A stretch of DNA of 64,000 bases. Origin: Agrobacterium albertimagni AOL15 (GTDB lineage: Bacteria > Pseudomonadota > Alphaproteobacteria > Rhizobiales > Rhizobiaceae). The stretch spans positions 124,001 to 188,000 of the forward strand of contig NZ_ALJF01000004.1 in the NCBI RefSeq assembly GCF_000300855.1. The letters run 5' to 3'. Below the pieces are notes generated by a model. It searched no databases and had not been told where the DNA came from. It saw nothing but the letters and a program-made list of their open reading frames with translations. Positions 1 to 9,441 of this stretch are shown here, one piece after another. The stretch's first letter is position 1. Every line of letters begins with the position of its first letter. Position numbers and translations under genes: made by a program.

Positions 1-37
1 TAAGGCGGCTTCATCCGGTCCTGCCATGCGGCAGCAA

Positions 38-574
38 TCAACGCGGCGAGAGCACCATCATCATCTGGCGGCCTTCGAGCTTCGGCTCGGCTTCCACCTT
101 GGCGATCGTCGCGGTGTCTTCCTTGACCTGAAGCAGGAGCTTCATGCCGAGTTCCTGGTGGGCCATTTCGCGGCCACGGAACTTCAGGGTCACCTTGACC
201 TTGTCGCCCTCTTCGAAGAAGCGGTTCATTGCCTTCATCTTCACCTCATAGTCATGGGTGTCGATGTTCGGGCGCATCTTGATTTCTTTGACCTCGACGA
301 TCTTCTGCTTCTTGCGCGCTTCGGCCGCCTTCTTCTGGTTGGCGTATTTCAGCTTGCCCAGGTCGAGGATCTTGCAGACCGGAGGCTCGGCATTCGGCGA
401 AATCTCGACCAGATCCAGTCCGGCCTCTTCAGCCATGCGCAACGCCTGATCCGTCGCGATGACTCCGAGGTTCTCGCCCTCTTCGTTGATCAGCTGGACT
501 TTCGGAATGCGGATTTCACGGTTGGAGCGCGGCCCGTCCTTTACGGGGGCATCGGTCTTGAACGGTCTGCGAAT
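38..574 (-). CDS. infC: Translation initiation factor IF-3, AUU start
   Basis: IF-3 binds the 30S subunit, keeps it apart from 50S and proofreads initiator tRNA and start codon choice. The 178-residue product has the N-domain (about 10-80, with IPKVQLI and LDLVEISP) and C-domain (about 88-175, with [10 protein letters not shown] and [10 protein letters not shown]). The open frame runs upstream to 676, but homology begins at IRRPFK; the codon there (572-574) is ATT and a GAGGAGA ribosome site lies 8-9 bases before it (583-589). ATT is the known start of infC in E. coli and related genes and serves autoregulation, because IF-3 itself discriminates against non-canonical starts. It is transcribed away from the hydrolase gene, and rpmI/rplT do not follow within the 37 bases visible. 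Confidence 0.95.
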   Translation of the reverse strand: MRRPFKTDAPVKDGPRSNREIRIPKVQLINEEGENLGVIATDQALRMAEEAGLDLVEISPNAEPPVCKILDLGKLKYANQKKAAEARKKQKIVEVKEIKMRPNIDTHDYEVKMKAMNRFFEEGDKVKVTLKFRGREMAHQELGMKLLLQVKEDTATIAKVEAEPKLEGRQMMMVLSPR

Positions 575-751
575 GGTCGTATTCTCCTCAAAACATTTCG
601 GAATGTCGCAGCGTAAACCCGCGCGCATCCGCGTCAAAGGGCTATGTGATATCTGCGACGGCAGTGTCAATAGCATGCTTGCGAAAGAAAATCACCTGTT
701 GTCGCGCACTTCCTGGATGTGTTTTACAGCATTCGACAAAAGGAGCACGCG

Positions 752-1546
752 ATGACCGACACAGCCAACATCCTCAGACAGACGGCATTGACCGTCGGCT
801 CCGGTGACGCAGCCCGCGACATCGCGGTCATCACCCGCATGGGAACCGGACCGGACCGGCCGGCCCTGGTCTGGCTCGGTGGCTATCGCTCCGACATGGC
901 CGGCACCAAGGCGATCGAAATGGACGCTCTCGCCCGTGACCAGGGGCTCACCGCCATCCGCTTCGACTATTCCGGCCACGGGGTGTCCGGCGGCGATTTC
1001 CGCAAGGGCACCATTTCGCGCTGGACCGAGGAAGCGCTTGCCGTTCTTGCCGCGTCGGGGGCAAAGAGGCTCGTGCTGATCGGCTCGTCCATGGGCGGAT
1101 GGATCGCGCTTCGCGTCATCCAGGAGGCACGGTGCCTCGGCCTGTCCTTCTCGGTCGACGGCCTCGTGCTGATCGCGCCGGCACCCGACTTCACCTCGGA
1201 ACTCATCGAACCCGGCCTTAACGCGGCCGAGCGGCAATCGCTGGCCGAGCGTGGCTACTTCGAAGAACCATCCGAGTACAGTCCGGAGCCCAACATCTTC
1301 ACCCGCGCTCTGATGGAAGACGGGGCTAAGAACCGGGTGCTGACCGGGCTTATCGAGACCGGCTGCCCTGTCCATATCCTGCAGGGCATGAAGGACCCGG
1401 ATGTGCCATATCAGCACGCCCTGAAACTCATGGAATTCCTGCCGCTGGACGATGTGGTCCTCACACTGATTCGCGACGGAGATCACCGGCTTTCGCGCCC
1501 CGAAGACATTACGAAGATGAAAAACGCTATACTCTCGATGATCTGA
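752..1546 (+). CDS. Alpha/beta hydrolase (serine hydrolase, ABHD10-like)
   Basis: A 264-residue cytoplasmic alpha/beta hydrolase. The nucleophile elbow GSSMGG puts the serine at residue 113; the acid is likely Asp215 or Asp217 in GMKDPDVP and the base His245 in DGDHRLS. The short LVWLGGYRSDM and FDYSGHGVSGG segments near the N-terminus resemble the ABHD10-type thioesterase/esterase group common in Rhizobiales. The start at 752 has AGGAG six bases upstream (741-745); an upstream in-frame ATG at 719 has no such site. It is divergent from infC, so the 177 bases between them must hold both promoters. The substrate cannot be read from sequence. Confidence 0.85.
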   Translation: MTDTANILRQTALTVGSGDAARDIAVITRMGTGPDRPALVWLGGYRSDMAGTKAIEMDALARDQGLTAIRFDYSGHGVSGGDFRKGTISRWTEEALAVLAASGAKRLVLIGSSMGGWIALRVIQEARCLGLSFSVDGLVLIAPAPDFTSELIEPGLNAAERQSLAERGYFEEPSEYSPEPNIFTRALMEDGAKNRVLTGLIETGCPVHILQGMKDPDVPYQHALKLMEFLPLDDVVLTLIRDGDHRLSRPEDITKMKNAILSMI

Positions 1547-1687
1547 GTATTTTGGTCTTTCTATATATCCTCAATTCTTGGGAACAGTTTCTCGCTTTGC
1601 GGGTTCCAACTGTCGCATTTTAACCATACCGGATGAATTGCGCGGGAGGGAACCTCCCGTGCCGTTGACTCACGTCCTGTCGCAATC

Positions 1688-1702
1688 TTAACGTTTTGTT
1701 AA
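1688..1702. promoter_or_regulatory. CtrA-type box TTAA-N7-TTAA
   Basis: Perfect TTAA-CGTTTTG-TTAA, the full CtrA consensus, sitting inside a CTTAAC/GTTAAG inverted repeat and ending 19 bases before the start of the transglutaminase-like protease gene. CtrA is the alphaproteobacterial cell-cycle response regulator. The position would overlap the promoter or early leader. No binding data are available from sequence alone. Confidence 0.5.
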
Positions 1703-1721
1703 GGATACAGGGGACGTGTTC

Positions 1722-2339
1722 ATGACGAACGGCTCGCGCGCCTTCAAGGCGCTCATCATTGCAGTTGCGGTGCTCGCACCTGCCCATGCGGGTCTTTCGG
1801 CACCGCAGTCATTGCGATCGATGATCACAGGCGCCGTGACATCCCAGCCCATCGGCCACTACGAATTCTGCAAGGCTCTGCCGGACGAATGCAGCATCCG
1901 CTCCCGTCCTTCGGTTCCGCCGAAGGTCACCGAGCACGGCTGGAACGTCATCCGGGACATCAATGCCAGCGTCAATCACGCCATCATCCCGATGACCGAT
2001 GCGGAAATCTATGGTCGCGAGGAAGTCTGGGCCTATCCGGTCGATCTCGGCGACTGCGAAGATTTCGTCCTGCTGAAGCGCAAGAAGCTGATGGAAGCCG
2101 GCTTCAATGCGGCCGATCTCCTGATCACCGTTGTGCGCAAGCCGGATGGCGAAGGTCATGCGGTTCTCACGGTCCGCACCCAGTCGGGCGACTTCGTGCT
2201 CGACAATCTCAACGACGACGTCAAGCTCTGGACAGACACGCGCTATGCCTTCCTCAAGCGCCAGTCCTCGACCGACACCGGCCGCTGGGTCACCATCGAG
2301 AACGGCACCTCCGACGTTCTGGTCGGCGCACTGCAGTAA
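1722..2339 (+). CDS. Transglutaminase-like cysteine peptidase (BTLCP family), secreted
   Basis: A 205-residue protein with an N-terminal signal peptide (hydrophobic 9-23, cleavage near AHA-GLS) followed by a bacterial transglutaminase-like cysteine peptidase domain. The catalytic triad is visible as Cys112 (DLGDCEDF), His146 (GEGHAVL) and Asp161 (FVLDNLND). Family members act in the periplasm and are linked in other bacteria to processing of surface adhesins (LapG is a relative), but no LapD or adhesin gene is nearby. ATG at 1722 was preferred over GTG at 1716 because AGGGGAC lies about 8 bases before it. A perfect CtrA-type box is just upstream. It converges on the MFS gene with 6 bases between stops. 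Confidence 0.85.
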   Translation: MTNGSRAFKALIIAVAVLAPAHAGLSAPQSLRSMITGAVTSQPIGHYEFCKALPDECSIRSRPSVPPKVTEHGWNVIRDINASVNHAIIPMTDAEIYGREEVWAYPVDLGDCEDFVLLKRKKLMEAGFNAADLLITVVRKPDGEGHAVLTVRTQSGDFVLDNLNDDVKLWTDTRYAFLKRQSSTDTGRWVTIENGTSDVLVGALQ

Positions 2340-2345
2340 ACCAGG

Positions 2346-3527
2346 TCAGTTTCGTCTCTCGCGCGTCAGTGCGAGGGTGGCGATCACGGTCAGGCAGGCC
2401 ATGCCGGCCAGTGCCGCCAAAGCTGCGCTGGTGCTCACCGTCTCGTTCAGCCAGATCACGGAGACAGGCGCAAGCGCCGAGGCGATGATACGGGCGGACG
2501 CCAGCGTGCCCATGGTCTTTCCATAGCCTGCCGCGCCAAAGTAGTGCAGCGGCAGCACGCCGCGGACGATCGAGGTCAGCCCCTGACCTGCCCCGTAGAA
2601 GATCGCAAAGGCGATGGCGAAACCCGCCATCGGCTGGATCAGTGAGCCAGCGAGGATCGCAAGGCTCAGCGCCATGGCCGATGCGGCGATGATTGCGGTC
2701 AGCGGCGGCGAGAAGAGGTTTCGCCTGACATATTCGATCAGCCGGGCAGCCACCTGACTCGGACCGATCAGACTGCCGGCAAGCGTTGCCATTGCCGTGG
2801 CATAGCCGAGATCGCGCATCAGGACGAGAAGCGTCGACCCCACCGCCGACATGACGAAACCTCCGGCGGCAAAGGCCGTTGCCATGAGGATCATCCGGCG
2901 TTTGCGCTCGCCGTCGAGAACGGGCTCACCGGTCGATTGCGTCTCGCGAACGGTTGCCTCCGGCTCGATCTTCCGTGCCCTCGGCAAGGCCAGATGGATC
3001 GGCAGCGCGATCAGGAGGTTCATCGCGGCCATCACCAGGTAGATGTCGCGCCAGGTCATGACGGTAAGCAGCCATTGCAGGAGCGGCCAGAAGACGGTGG
3101 AGGCAAAGCCCGCGATCAGCGTCACCAGCGTAATATGGGCGCGCGCCTCGCGGCCATGGCGCTGGGCGAGTGCTGCAAAGCCCGCATCATATTGAACCGC
3201 AAGCGCGATGAACTCGGCGACCAGCGTGATCGCTGCAAACTGCCAGGCATTCTCCATGACCGAAAACAGCGCGAGCGAAATTGCTGCTGCGACGGAGCCG
3301 AGACAGAGGATCAGCCGTGCGCCGTACCGATCAACCAGGCGCCCGAGCACGGGCGCTGCCACCGCGCCCGCCAGGAGCCCGAAGGAGAAGACACCGAACA
3401 CGAAGCTCTGGCCCCAGCCGAACTCGCGCGCGATCTCGGGCGCCAGAACGGAGAAGGAATAGTAAAGCGTTCCGTAACCGATGGTCATGGTGACGCCCAG
3501 GCCGATGGTCGCGGGAGAGGCTTTCAT
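2346..3527 (-). CDS. MFS transporter
   Basis: A 393-residue major facilitator superfamily carrier. Twelve hydrophobic segments can be counted; the loop after TM2 carries GRLVDRYGARL, the MFS motif A region, and the second half begins after a charged central loop with REQST-like polar residues around 195-215 (RKIEPEA to GERKRR). MFS proteins move small molecules with a proton or by uniport in the inner membrane; the overall shape resembles the oxalate/formate antiporter-like and monocarboxylate-like branches, but I cannot assign a substrate. It stands alone on its strand, tail to tail with the protease gene. Confidence 0.85.
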   Translation of the reverse strand: MKASPATIGLGVTMTIGYGTLYYSFSVLAPEIAREFGWGQSFVFGVFSFGLLAGAVAAPVLGRLVDRYGARLILCLGSVAAAISLALFSVMENAWQFAAITLVAEFIALAVQYDAGFAALAQRHGREARAHITLVTLIAGFASTVFWPLLQWLLTVMTWRDIYLVMAAMNLLIALPIHLALPRARKIEPEATVRETQSTGEPVLDGERKRRMILMATAFAAGGFVMSAVGSTLLVLMRDLGYATAMATLAGSLIGPSQVAARLIEYVRRNLFSPPLTAIIAASAMALSLAILAGSLIQPMAGFAIAFAIFYGAGQGLTSIVRGVLPLHYFGAAGYGKTMGTLASARIIASALAPVSVIWLNETVSTSAALAALAGMACLTVIATLALTRERRN

Positions 3528-3610
3528 GGATGCGCCGTTAATGCGATTCGATGATGGCCAGATGACAGCCTCCCCTCGCGGCCCGTCAAGGCGTCATCGC
3601 CGCATATCGG

Positions 3611-4594
3611 TCACCCGTGCCCGATCAGGACACCGGCGGCGAGCACCAGCGAGCCGCCGAGTACCACCTGCATCGCCGCGCGCCAGAAGGGCGTCTCCAT
3701 GTAGCGGTTCTGAATGAAGGCGATCGCCCAGAGCTCGAAAAAGACGATGACGATGGCGGTGATCGTCGCGGTCCAGAAATGCGGGATGAGATAGGGCAAT
3801 GCGTGGCCGAGACCGCCGACCGTCGTCATGATGCCGGAAGCGAGACCGCGCTTGAGCGGCGAGCCGCGGCCCGAGAGCTTGCCGTCGTCATGGGCGGCCT
3901 CTGTGAAGCCCATCGAGATGCCCGCGCCGACCGAAGCGGAGAGACCGATGAGGAAAGTCGACCACGTGTCGCCGGTCGCAAAGGCCGCCGCAAAGATCGG
4001 CGCCAGCGTCGAAACCGAGCCGTCCATCAGGCCCGCCAGTCCCGGCTGGACATAGGTCAGAATGAACTGCCGCTTTTTCGTTTCGTCTTCCGTCTCGCGC
4101 GCATCTTCCGGCAGATGCCGGTCGCCGAGCATGGTCGCGATCTCTTCATGCCCCTGTTCGGCCATGGCGAGATCGCCGAGCAGCTTGCGGATGCCGGCGT
4201 CGGAGGTGTGCTGGGCAGCCTCATGATAGAAGCGATAGGCCCCCTCCTCCATCTGCATGGCCTCCTCGCGGATCTGCTCGAGCGAAAGGTTCTTGCGCAA
4301 CCAATCGGGCTTGCGATCGTAGAAGCCGCGCACATGTTCGCGCCGGATCAGCGGGATGCGCTCGCCGAAACGGTCGCGGTGCATCTCGATCAGCATGTTG
4401 CGGTGGGTGTGCTCCACCTCGGCCATGTCCTCGAAGACCTTGGACGATTGCGGAAACTGGCCGCGCAACTGGTCGGCATAGGCCAGGTAGATGCGGGCGT
4501 CGTCTTCCTCGGAGGAAATGGCCAGCGCCAGAATTTCCTGCTCGGAGAGTGTGTCGAAGGCGCGCTTGCCGCCCTTCTGAAAAAGACTGAACAT
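3611..4594 (-). CDS. mbfA: Membrane-bound ferritin-like iron exporter MbfA
   Basis: A 327-residue fusion of an N-terminal ferritin-like (rubrerythrin) domain (about 12-165, with SEEDDARIYL, EVEHTHRNM, MEEGAYRFYHEA and EQGHEE as di-iron glutamate/histidine clusters) to a C-terminal VIT1/CCC1-type membrane domain (about 185-325). This architecture is MbfA, shown in Agrobacterium and Bradyrhizobium to export iron and protect against iron and peroxide stress under Irr control. The ATG at 4594 follows AGGTGA by 8 bases; the GTG four codons upstream is less likely. An Irr-type palindrome lies 17-33 bases upstream, so repression by Irr under low iron is expected. It is divergent from the truncated hemoglobin gene. 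Confidence 0.93.
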   Translation of the reverse strand: MFSLFQKGGKRAFDTLSEQEILALAISSEEDDARIYLAYADQLRGQFPQSSKVFEDMAEVEHTHRNMLIEMHRDRFGERIPLIRREHVRGFYDRKPDWLRKNLSLEQIREEAMQMEEGAYRFYHEAAQHTSDAGIRKLLGDLAMAEQGHEEIATMLGDRHLPEDARETEDETKKRQFILTYVQPGLAGLMDGSVSTLAPIFAAAFATGDTWSTFLIGLSASVGAGISMGFTEAAHDDGKLSGRGSPLKRGLASGIMTTVGGLGHALPYLIPHFWTATITAIVIVFFELWAIAFIQNRYMETPFWRAAMQVVLGGSLVLAAGVLIGHG

Positions 4595-4610
4595 GACGAT
4601 TGTCACCTAG

Positions 4611-4627
4611 ATTAGAACTATTCTAAA
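4611..4627. promoter_or_regulatory. Irr box / iron control element upstream of mbfA
   Basis: Seventeen-base palindrome reading A-TTAGAA-CTA-TTCTAA-A, one base from a perfect TTTAGAA-N3-TTCTAAA iron control element. It lies in the interval between the divergent mbfA and truncated-hemoglobin genes, close enough to mbfA to overlap its promoter. Irr is the heme-responsive Fur-family regulator of rhizobia and represses mbfA in Agrobacterium; the same site could influence the hemoglobin gene. Confidence 0.8.
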
Positions 4628-4723
4628 CTTAGGCCATCAAACAGCTTGTATCAAGATGCCGCATGGACCATTTGCATGTCAGGATGCATCAGGTGTCCGA
4701 AGCCCAAGAACGAGACGAAACCG

Positions 4724-5194
4724 ATGACAATGGAACTGACCGGGCGCGCCGCCCACCGCGCTGAAATCACGGCCCGCGCCCAGGCCGAGATGGCGGCGAT
4801 GGGCGTCGATGCGGCCTTCATCGACCTCTTGGTTGAGACCTTCTACGGGCATATCCGCCAGCATCCGGAACTCGGCCCTGTCTTCGACGGGCGGCTCGCC
4901 GGACGCTGGCCGGACCACATGGTCAAGATGAAGGCCTTCTGGAGTTCCGTCGCCTTCAAGACAGGCGCCTATGGCGGCAAGCCGGTGATGGCCCACCAGA
5001 ACGTCGACGGCATGGCGGAACACCTTTTCCTGCAATGGCTGCAGCTCTTTTCCGCCACCCTCGTCGAAATGGGTGCCTCGGAACAGGCCCATGGCTGGTT
5101 CATGGCGAGCGCCGAGCGGATCGCCAAGAGCCTGGTGCTGTCACTCTTCTACAATCCGGCCTTAGATGATCCGCGGATGCGCAGCCAGTCCTGA
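4724..5194 (+). CDS. Group III truncated hemoglobin
   Basis: A 156-residue globin-fold protein. The features of truncated hemoglobin group III are present: an N-terminal FIDLLVETFYGHIRQHP helix, FDGRLAGRWPDHM, the conserved FWSSVAFKTGAYGGKP segment, and PVMAHQN, whose histidine is the probable proximal heme ligand, followed by HLFLQWLQLF. Such proteins bind oxygen or NO and are tied to peroxide and nitrosative defence. The start is uncertain: 4724 and 4730 are both plausible, with only a GAGACGA-type site upstream, and the frame extends to 4646. Its neighbour across the intergenic gap is the Irr-controlled iron exporter. Confidence 0.85.
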   Translation: MTMELTGRAAHRAEITARAQAEMAAMGVDAAFIDLLVETFYGHIRQHPELGPVFDGRLAGRWPDHMVKMKAFWSSVAFKTGAYGGKPVMAHQNVDGMAEHLFLQWLQLFSATLVEMGASEQAHGWFMASAERIAKSLVLSLFYNPALDDPRMRSQS

Positions 5195-5303
5195 CAGTTC
5201 CTTGCGCGGAACATCGTTTGCGCGAAACAATAGGAAAATTTGGTCGGGTTGCCCGACAATTTCCTGAGCTTTTGACCTTGCACTCCCGGTCATGCCCGAC
5301 TAG

Positions 5304-6449
<1,146 letters not shown>

Positions 6450-6473
6450 TCGAGGCATCATCGCTCGACAACG

Positions 6474-6509
6474 ACAAACCCGGCCCCAAGTCGGGTTTGT
6501 TTGCTTTTG
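6474..6509 (+). terminator. Rho-independent terminator after the TRAP receptor gene
   Basis: Perfect 9-base-pair stem ACAAACCCG/CGGGTTTGT with a 9-base loop, followed by TTGCTTTTG. It starts 25 bases after the stop codon of the TRAP receptor and ends before the next start codon. Confidence 0.8.
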
Positions 6510-6524
6510 AGGCAGGGTCGCGTC

Positions 6525-8267
6525 ATGCCCTTCAAATGGCAGGACAAGTCGACTAAGCTCCTGGACAGAACGGAACGGGAGCCGCAGCGGCGCTTACGGC
6601 TCGAAACAGGAGAGAATGCACTGTCGGTCATCGTCAAGGTCTTGATCGGCAAGCTTTCGCTGCCGGGCGTGGTTCTCGCGATCGCCTTCTTCTGTGCATC
6701 GCTCACACCCAGCCTGATGCCACGCGAGGCCGTGGTGCAGGGGTCCCTCTCCGGCCTTGCTGCCGCCGTCGGCTATTTATTCGGCGTTCTCCTGAGTTCT
6801 CTTTGGCGGTTTTTCGAGTTGCCGGAACTCAGCCTGCGCCGGGACAAGGCGCTATTCTGGATATCCGCGTTTGGTGTGTCTGCAATGGCCGTGGCGCTCT
6901 GGCGCTCCGCGGTCTGGCAGGAATCGGCCCGCGCGCTCTGGCAGATGGAGCCGCTCGACGCTTCGTATCTCGAAGCCGTGCTGGTGGCCGCCGCCCTGTT
7001 CTTCGGCCTGCTCTGGATCGGCCGCCTGTTCATGATGCTGTTCAGGAGGCTGGCTGCTCGTATGGCCACCATCTTCCCGGCACGCTTTGCCACCGCCATC
7101 GGCTTCGTCATCGCCGCCTTCATCTTCTGGTCAATCGGCGAAAACGTCGTTCTGCGCGGGGCGCTCCGGCTCGCCGATTCCTCCTTCCAGCAACTGGACG
7201 ACCTGATGGAGGACGAATTCGCCGCGCCGACCTCCTCGGCAAAAACCGGCGGCCCAGATTCGCGTCTCGCCTGGCATGGTCTGGGCCGTCAGGGTCGTCA
7301 CTATATCGCCTCCGGCCCGACGCGCGAAGATATCGAGCGTTTCTGGGGAGAGCCGGCGCTGGAGCCGATCCGCGTCTATGCTGGCCTCAACAATGGCGAA
7401 ACCATCGAGACGCGCGTGGCACTGGCGCTCGAGGAACTGATCCGGCAGGGCGGTTTCGAGCGTTCGACCCTGGTGATTAAGGCTCCCACCGGGACCGGCT
7501 GGATCGATCCTGCGGCGGCAGACACGCTCGACTTTCTGCTGCGCGGCGATGTTGCAAGCGTTGCCCTGCAATATTCCTATCTGACCAGTTGGCTCTCGCT
7601 GCTGGTCGAGCCGGAATATGGCTCGGAGTCGGCAAAGGCGCTGTTTCGCGCCGTCTATCGTCACTGGAAGCAGTTGCCGCCCGATGAACGCCCTCGGCTG
7701 GTGCTCTATGGCCTCAGTCTCGGAGCCCTCAATTCGCAGAGTTCCGTCGATCTTCTCGAAATCGTCGCCGACCCCTTCTATGGCGCATTGTGGGTCGGGC
7801 CGCCATTCCAGAGCCGGATGTGGAGCGAACTCACCGCGGCTCGGGAGGCGAACTCGCCTGCCTGGCTGCCCCGCTACGGGGACGGCTCGATCGTGCGCTT
7901 CACCAACCAGCAGGCCGATCTCAATTCATCCTATGCCTCATGGGGGCCACTGCGGATCGTCTACCTGCAATATGCCAGCGACCCCGTGATCTTCTTCGAG
8001 ACCCGTTCGGCTTACCGCGCGCCCGCCTGGCTTTCGGGCACAAGGGGTCCGGATGTCTCTCCAGAGCTTACCTGGTATCCCGTACTCACCATGCTGCAAC
8101 TCCTGTTCGACATGATGATCGCGACGACGAGCCCGGTCGGCTACGGACATGTCTATGCGCCGCAGCATCATATCGATCCCTGGATCGCGGTGACCGGAAT
8201 TGAAATCGATCCGGCCGACGTGGCACGGTTGAAGCGCCACTTCACCGAAGTTGCGAAGACCTATTGA
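6525..8267 (+). CDS. Membrane alpha/beta-hydrolase family protein (Abhydrolase_9 type)
   Basis: A 580-residue inner-membrane protein. The N-terminal half holds about five hydrophobic segments and starts with the family signature SLTPSLMPR; the C-terminal half is an alpha/beta-hydrolase domain with GLSLGA as nucleophile elbow (serine near residue 400) and a histidine-rich GYGHVYAPQHH segment near the end that probably supplies the base. This N-terminal membrane plus hydrolase layout is typical of the Abhydrolase_9_N/Abhydrolase_9 pair of unknown substrate found in actinobacteria and proteobacteria. ATG 6525 was chosen over 6501 because an AGGG site lies at a proper distance and homology starts later. 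It stands alone. Confidence 0.8.
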   Translation: MPFKWQDKSTKLLDRTEREPQRRLRLETGENALSVIVKVLIGKLSLPGVVLAIAFFCASLTPSLMPREAVVQGSLSGLAAAVGYLFGVLLSSLWRFFELPELSLRRDKALFWISAFGVSAMAVALWRSAVWQESARALWQMEPLDASYLEAVLVAAALFFGLLWIGRLFMMLFRRLAARMATIFPARFATAIGFVIAAFIFWSIGENVVLRGALRLADSSFQQLDDLMEDEFAAPTSSAKTGGPDSRLAWHGLGRQGRHYIASGPTREDIERFWGEPALEPIRVYAGLNNGETIETRVALALEELIRQGGFERSTLVIKAPTGTGWIDPAAADTLDFLLRGDVASVALQYSYLTSWLSLLVEPEYGSESAKALFRAVYRHWKQLPPDERPRLVLYGLSLGALNSQSSVDLLEIVADPFYGALWVGPPFQSRMWSELTAAREANSPAWLPRYGDGSIVRFTNQQADLNSSYASWGPLRIVYLQYASDPVIFFETRSAYRAPAWLSGTRGPDVSPELTWYPVLTMLQLLFDMMIATTSPVGYGHVYAPQHHIDPWIAVTGIEIDPADVARLKRHFTEVAKTY

Positions 8268-8274
8268 GGCGCCT

Positions 8275-9303
8275 TCAGCCTTCCAGCCCTTTGAGCACAT
8301 TGGCGACGTTGATGCCGATTTCCGGCACGCCGTAGCCGCCTTCCATCAAGGTCAGAACCGGCAAGCCGCTGGCTGCGATCATCTCGCCCATGCGGATATA
8401 GTCCGGGCTCTTCAGCTTGAAGAAGCTGATCGGGTCCTTCTCAAACGTGTCGACGCCGAGCGAGAGCACGATGGCTTCCGCGCCGTAAGACTTGATCTTT
8501 TTCAGACTGTCTTGCAGCGCTGCGGACCAGATTTCGAAGGGCGTGCCAGAGGGCATCGGGTAATTGGCGTTCAGGCCCTCGCCGTCGCCCTCACCGGTTT
8601 CGTCGGCATAACCGAGGAAAAAGGGGAAGGCGTCTTCCGGTTCGCCATGCAGCGAGGCGAAGAAGATGTCACCGCGGCGATAGGTGATGTCCTGGGTGCC
8701 GTTGCCATGATGGAAGTCGACGTCGAGGATAGCGACTTTCTTTGCGCCATGGTCGATCAACCGCTGGGCGGCGACGGCGGCATTGTTGATGAAGCAATAG
8801 CCGCCGAAGAGATCGATGCCGGCATGATGGCCGGGCGGACGGCAGAGCGAGAAGGCGAAGCGGTTGCCCTCGTTCAGCCAGTCGGCGCCCGACAAGGCCA
8901 CGTCCATCGACGCAATGGCTGCCTCATAGGTGCCCTTGGAAATCGAGGTCTCGGCAGAGTTGGTGTAGTAGCCGACGGCGCCGTCGACGTTCTTCGGCAC
9001 GCGGCCTGTCTGGCTGCGGCGGCAGGGGAAGGAAGTTGCGATCGCCTCACCCTCGAAGCCATGCGCCTGCCAGCGGTCCCAGCAGGTGCGCAGGAATTCG
9101 AGATAGCCGGCGTCATGCACCTTGAGCGCGGTTTCCAGTCCGTGTTCGGCCGGGGCGCGGACATCGGTGAAGCCGGCCTCCTTAACGCCCGCAAGCACCC
9201 ATTCCGCGCGGAACGGCCCCTCGAAGGGTTTCACCAGCAGACCGCCATGCAGCTCGGTCTTGGCGTCTCGCAGCTTGTGCTTTTCGGAATAGAATACGCG
9301 CAT
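8275..9303 (-). CDS. aphA: Acetylpolyamine amidohydrolase (class II HDAC-like)
   Basis: A 342-residue zinc amidohydrolase that removes the acetyl group from acetylputrescine, acetylcadaverine and acetylated spermidine/spermine. It aligns from end to end with Mycoplana ramosa AphA. HDAC-fold residues are intact: tandem His159-His160 (PPGHHAG), zinc ligands Asp196 and His198 (DVDFHHG) and Asp285 (LGVDTFE), and the GGYG tyrosine near 323. The N-terminal KTELHGG segment and the long loop around GYYTNSAETSIS are those of the dimeric polyamine deacetylases rather than histone deacetylases. It would act in polyamine recycling in the cytoplasm. A palindrome precedes it at 9388-9401. Confidence 0.93.
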   Translation of the reverse strand: MRVFYSEKHKLRDAKTELHGGLLVKPFEGPFRAEWVLAGVKEAGFTDVRAPAEHGLETALKVHDAGYLEFLRTCWDRWQAHGFEGEAIATSFPCRRSQTGRVPKNVDGAVGYYTNSAETSISKGTYEAAIASMDVALSGADWLNEGNRFAFSLCRPPGHHAGIDLFGGYCFINNAAVAAQRLIDHGAKKVAILDVDFHHGNGTQDITYRRGDIFFASLHGEPEDAFPFFLGYADETGEGDGEGLNANYPMPSGTPFEIWSAALQDSLKKIKSYGAEAIVLSLGVDTFEKDPISFFKLKSPDYIRMGEMIAASGLPVLTLMEGGYGVPEIGINVANVLKGLEG

Positions 9304-9387
9304 GTCTGTTGTCTTCCCTCTGGTCGTTTTGAGAGAAAACTAGCCTCGTCACAGCCTCAGCCACAAGTGCAAAGGGGGCGATTTTCC

Positions 9388-9401
9388 TGGTCAACCGACC
9401 A
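9388..9401. promoter_or_regulatory. Palindrome TGGTC-N4-GACCA upstream of aphA
   Basis: Inverted repeat TGGTC-AACC-GACCA, 85 bases before the aphA start and 41 bases beyond the stop of the upstream secreted-protein gene. GATTTT and AAAATC flank it, lengthening the symmetry. It could be an operator or part of a hairpin ending the upstream transcript; the sequence does not decide. Confidence 0.35.
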
Positions 9402-9441
9402 AAAAAATCACCCCCGCCCCTCGGCCCCCGCCGAACGGAAC

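Noticed and set aside
692..1486. Long minus-strand open frame opposite the hydrolase gene
   Set aside because: Histidine- and arginine-rich shadow of the hydrolase codons, no ribosome site, no family pattern.
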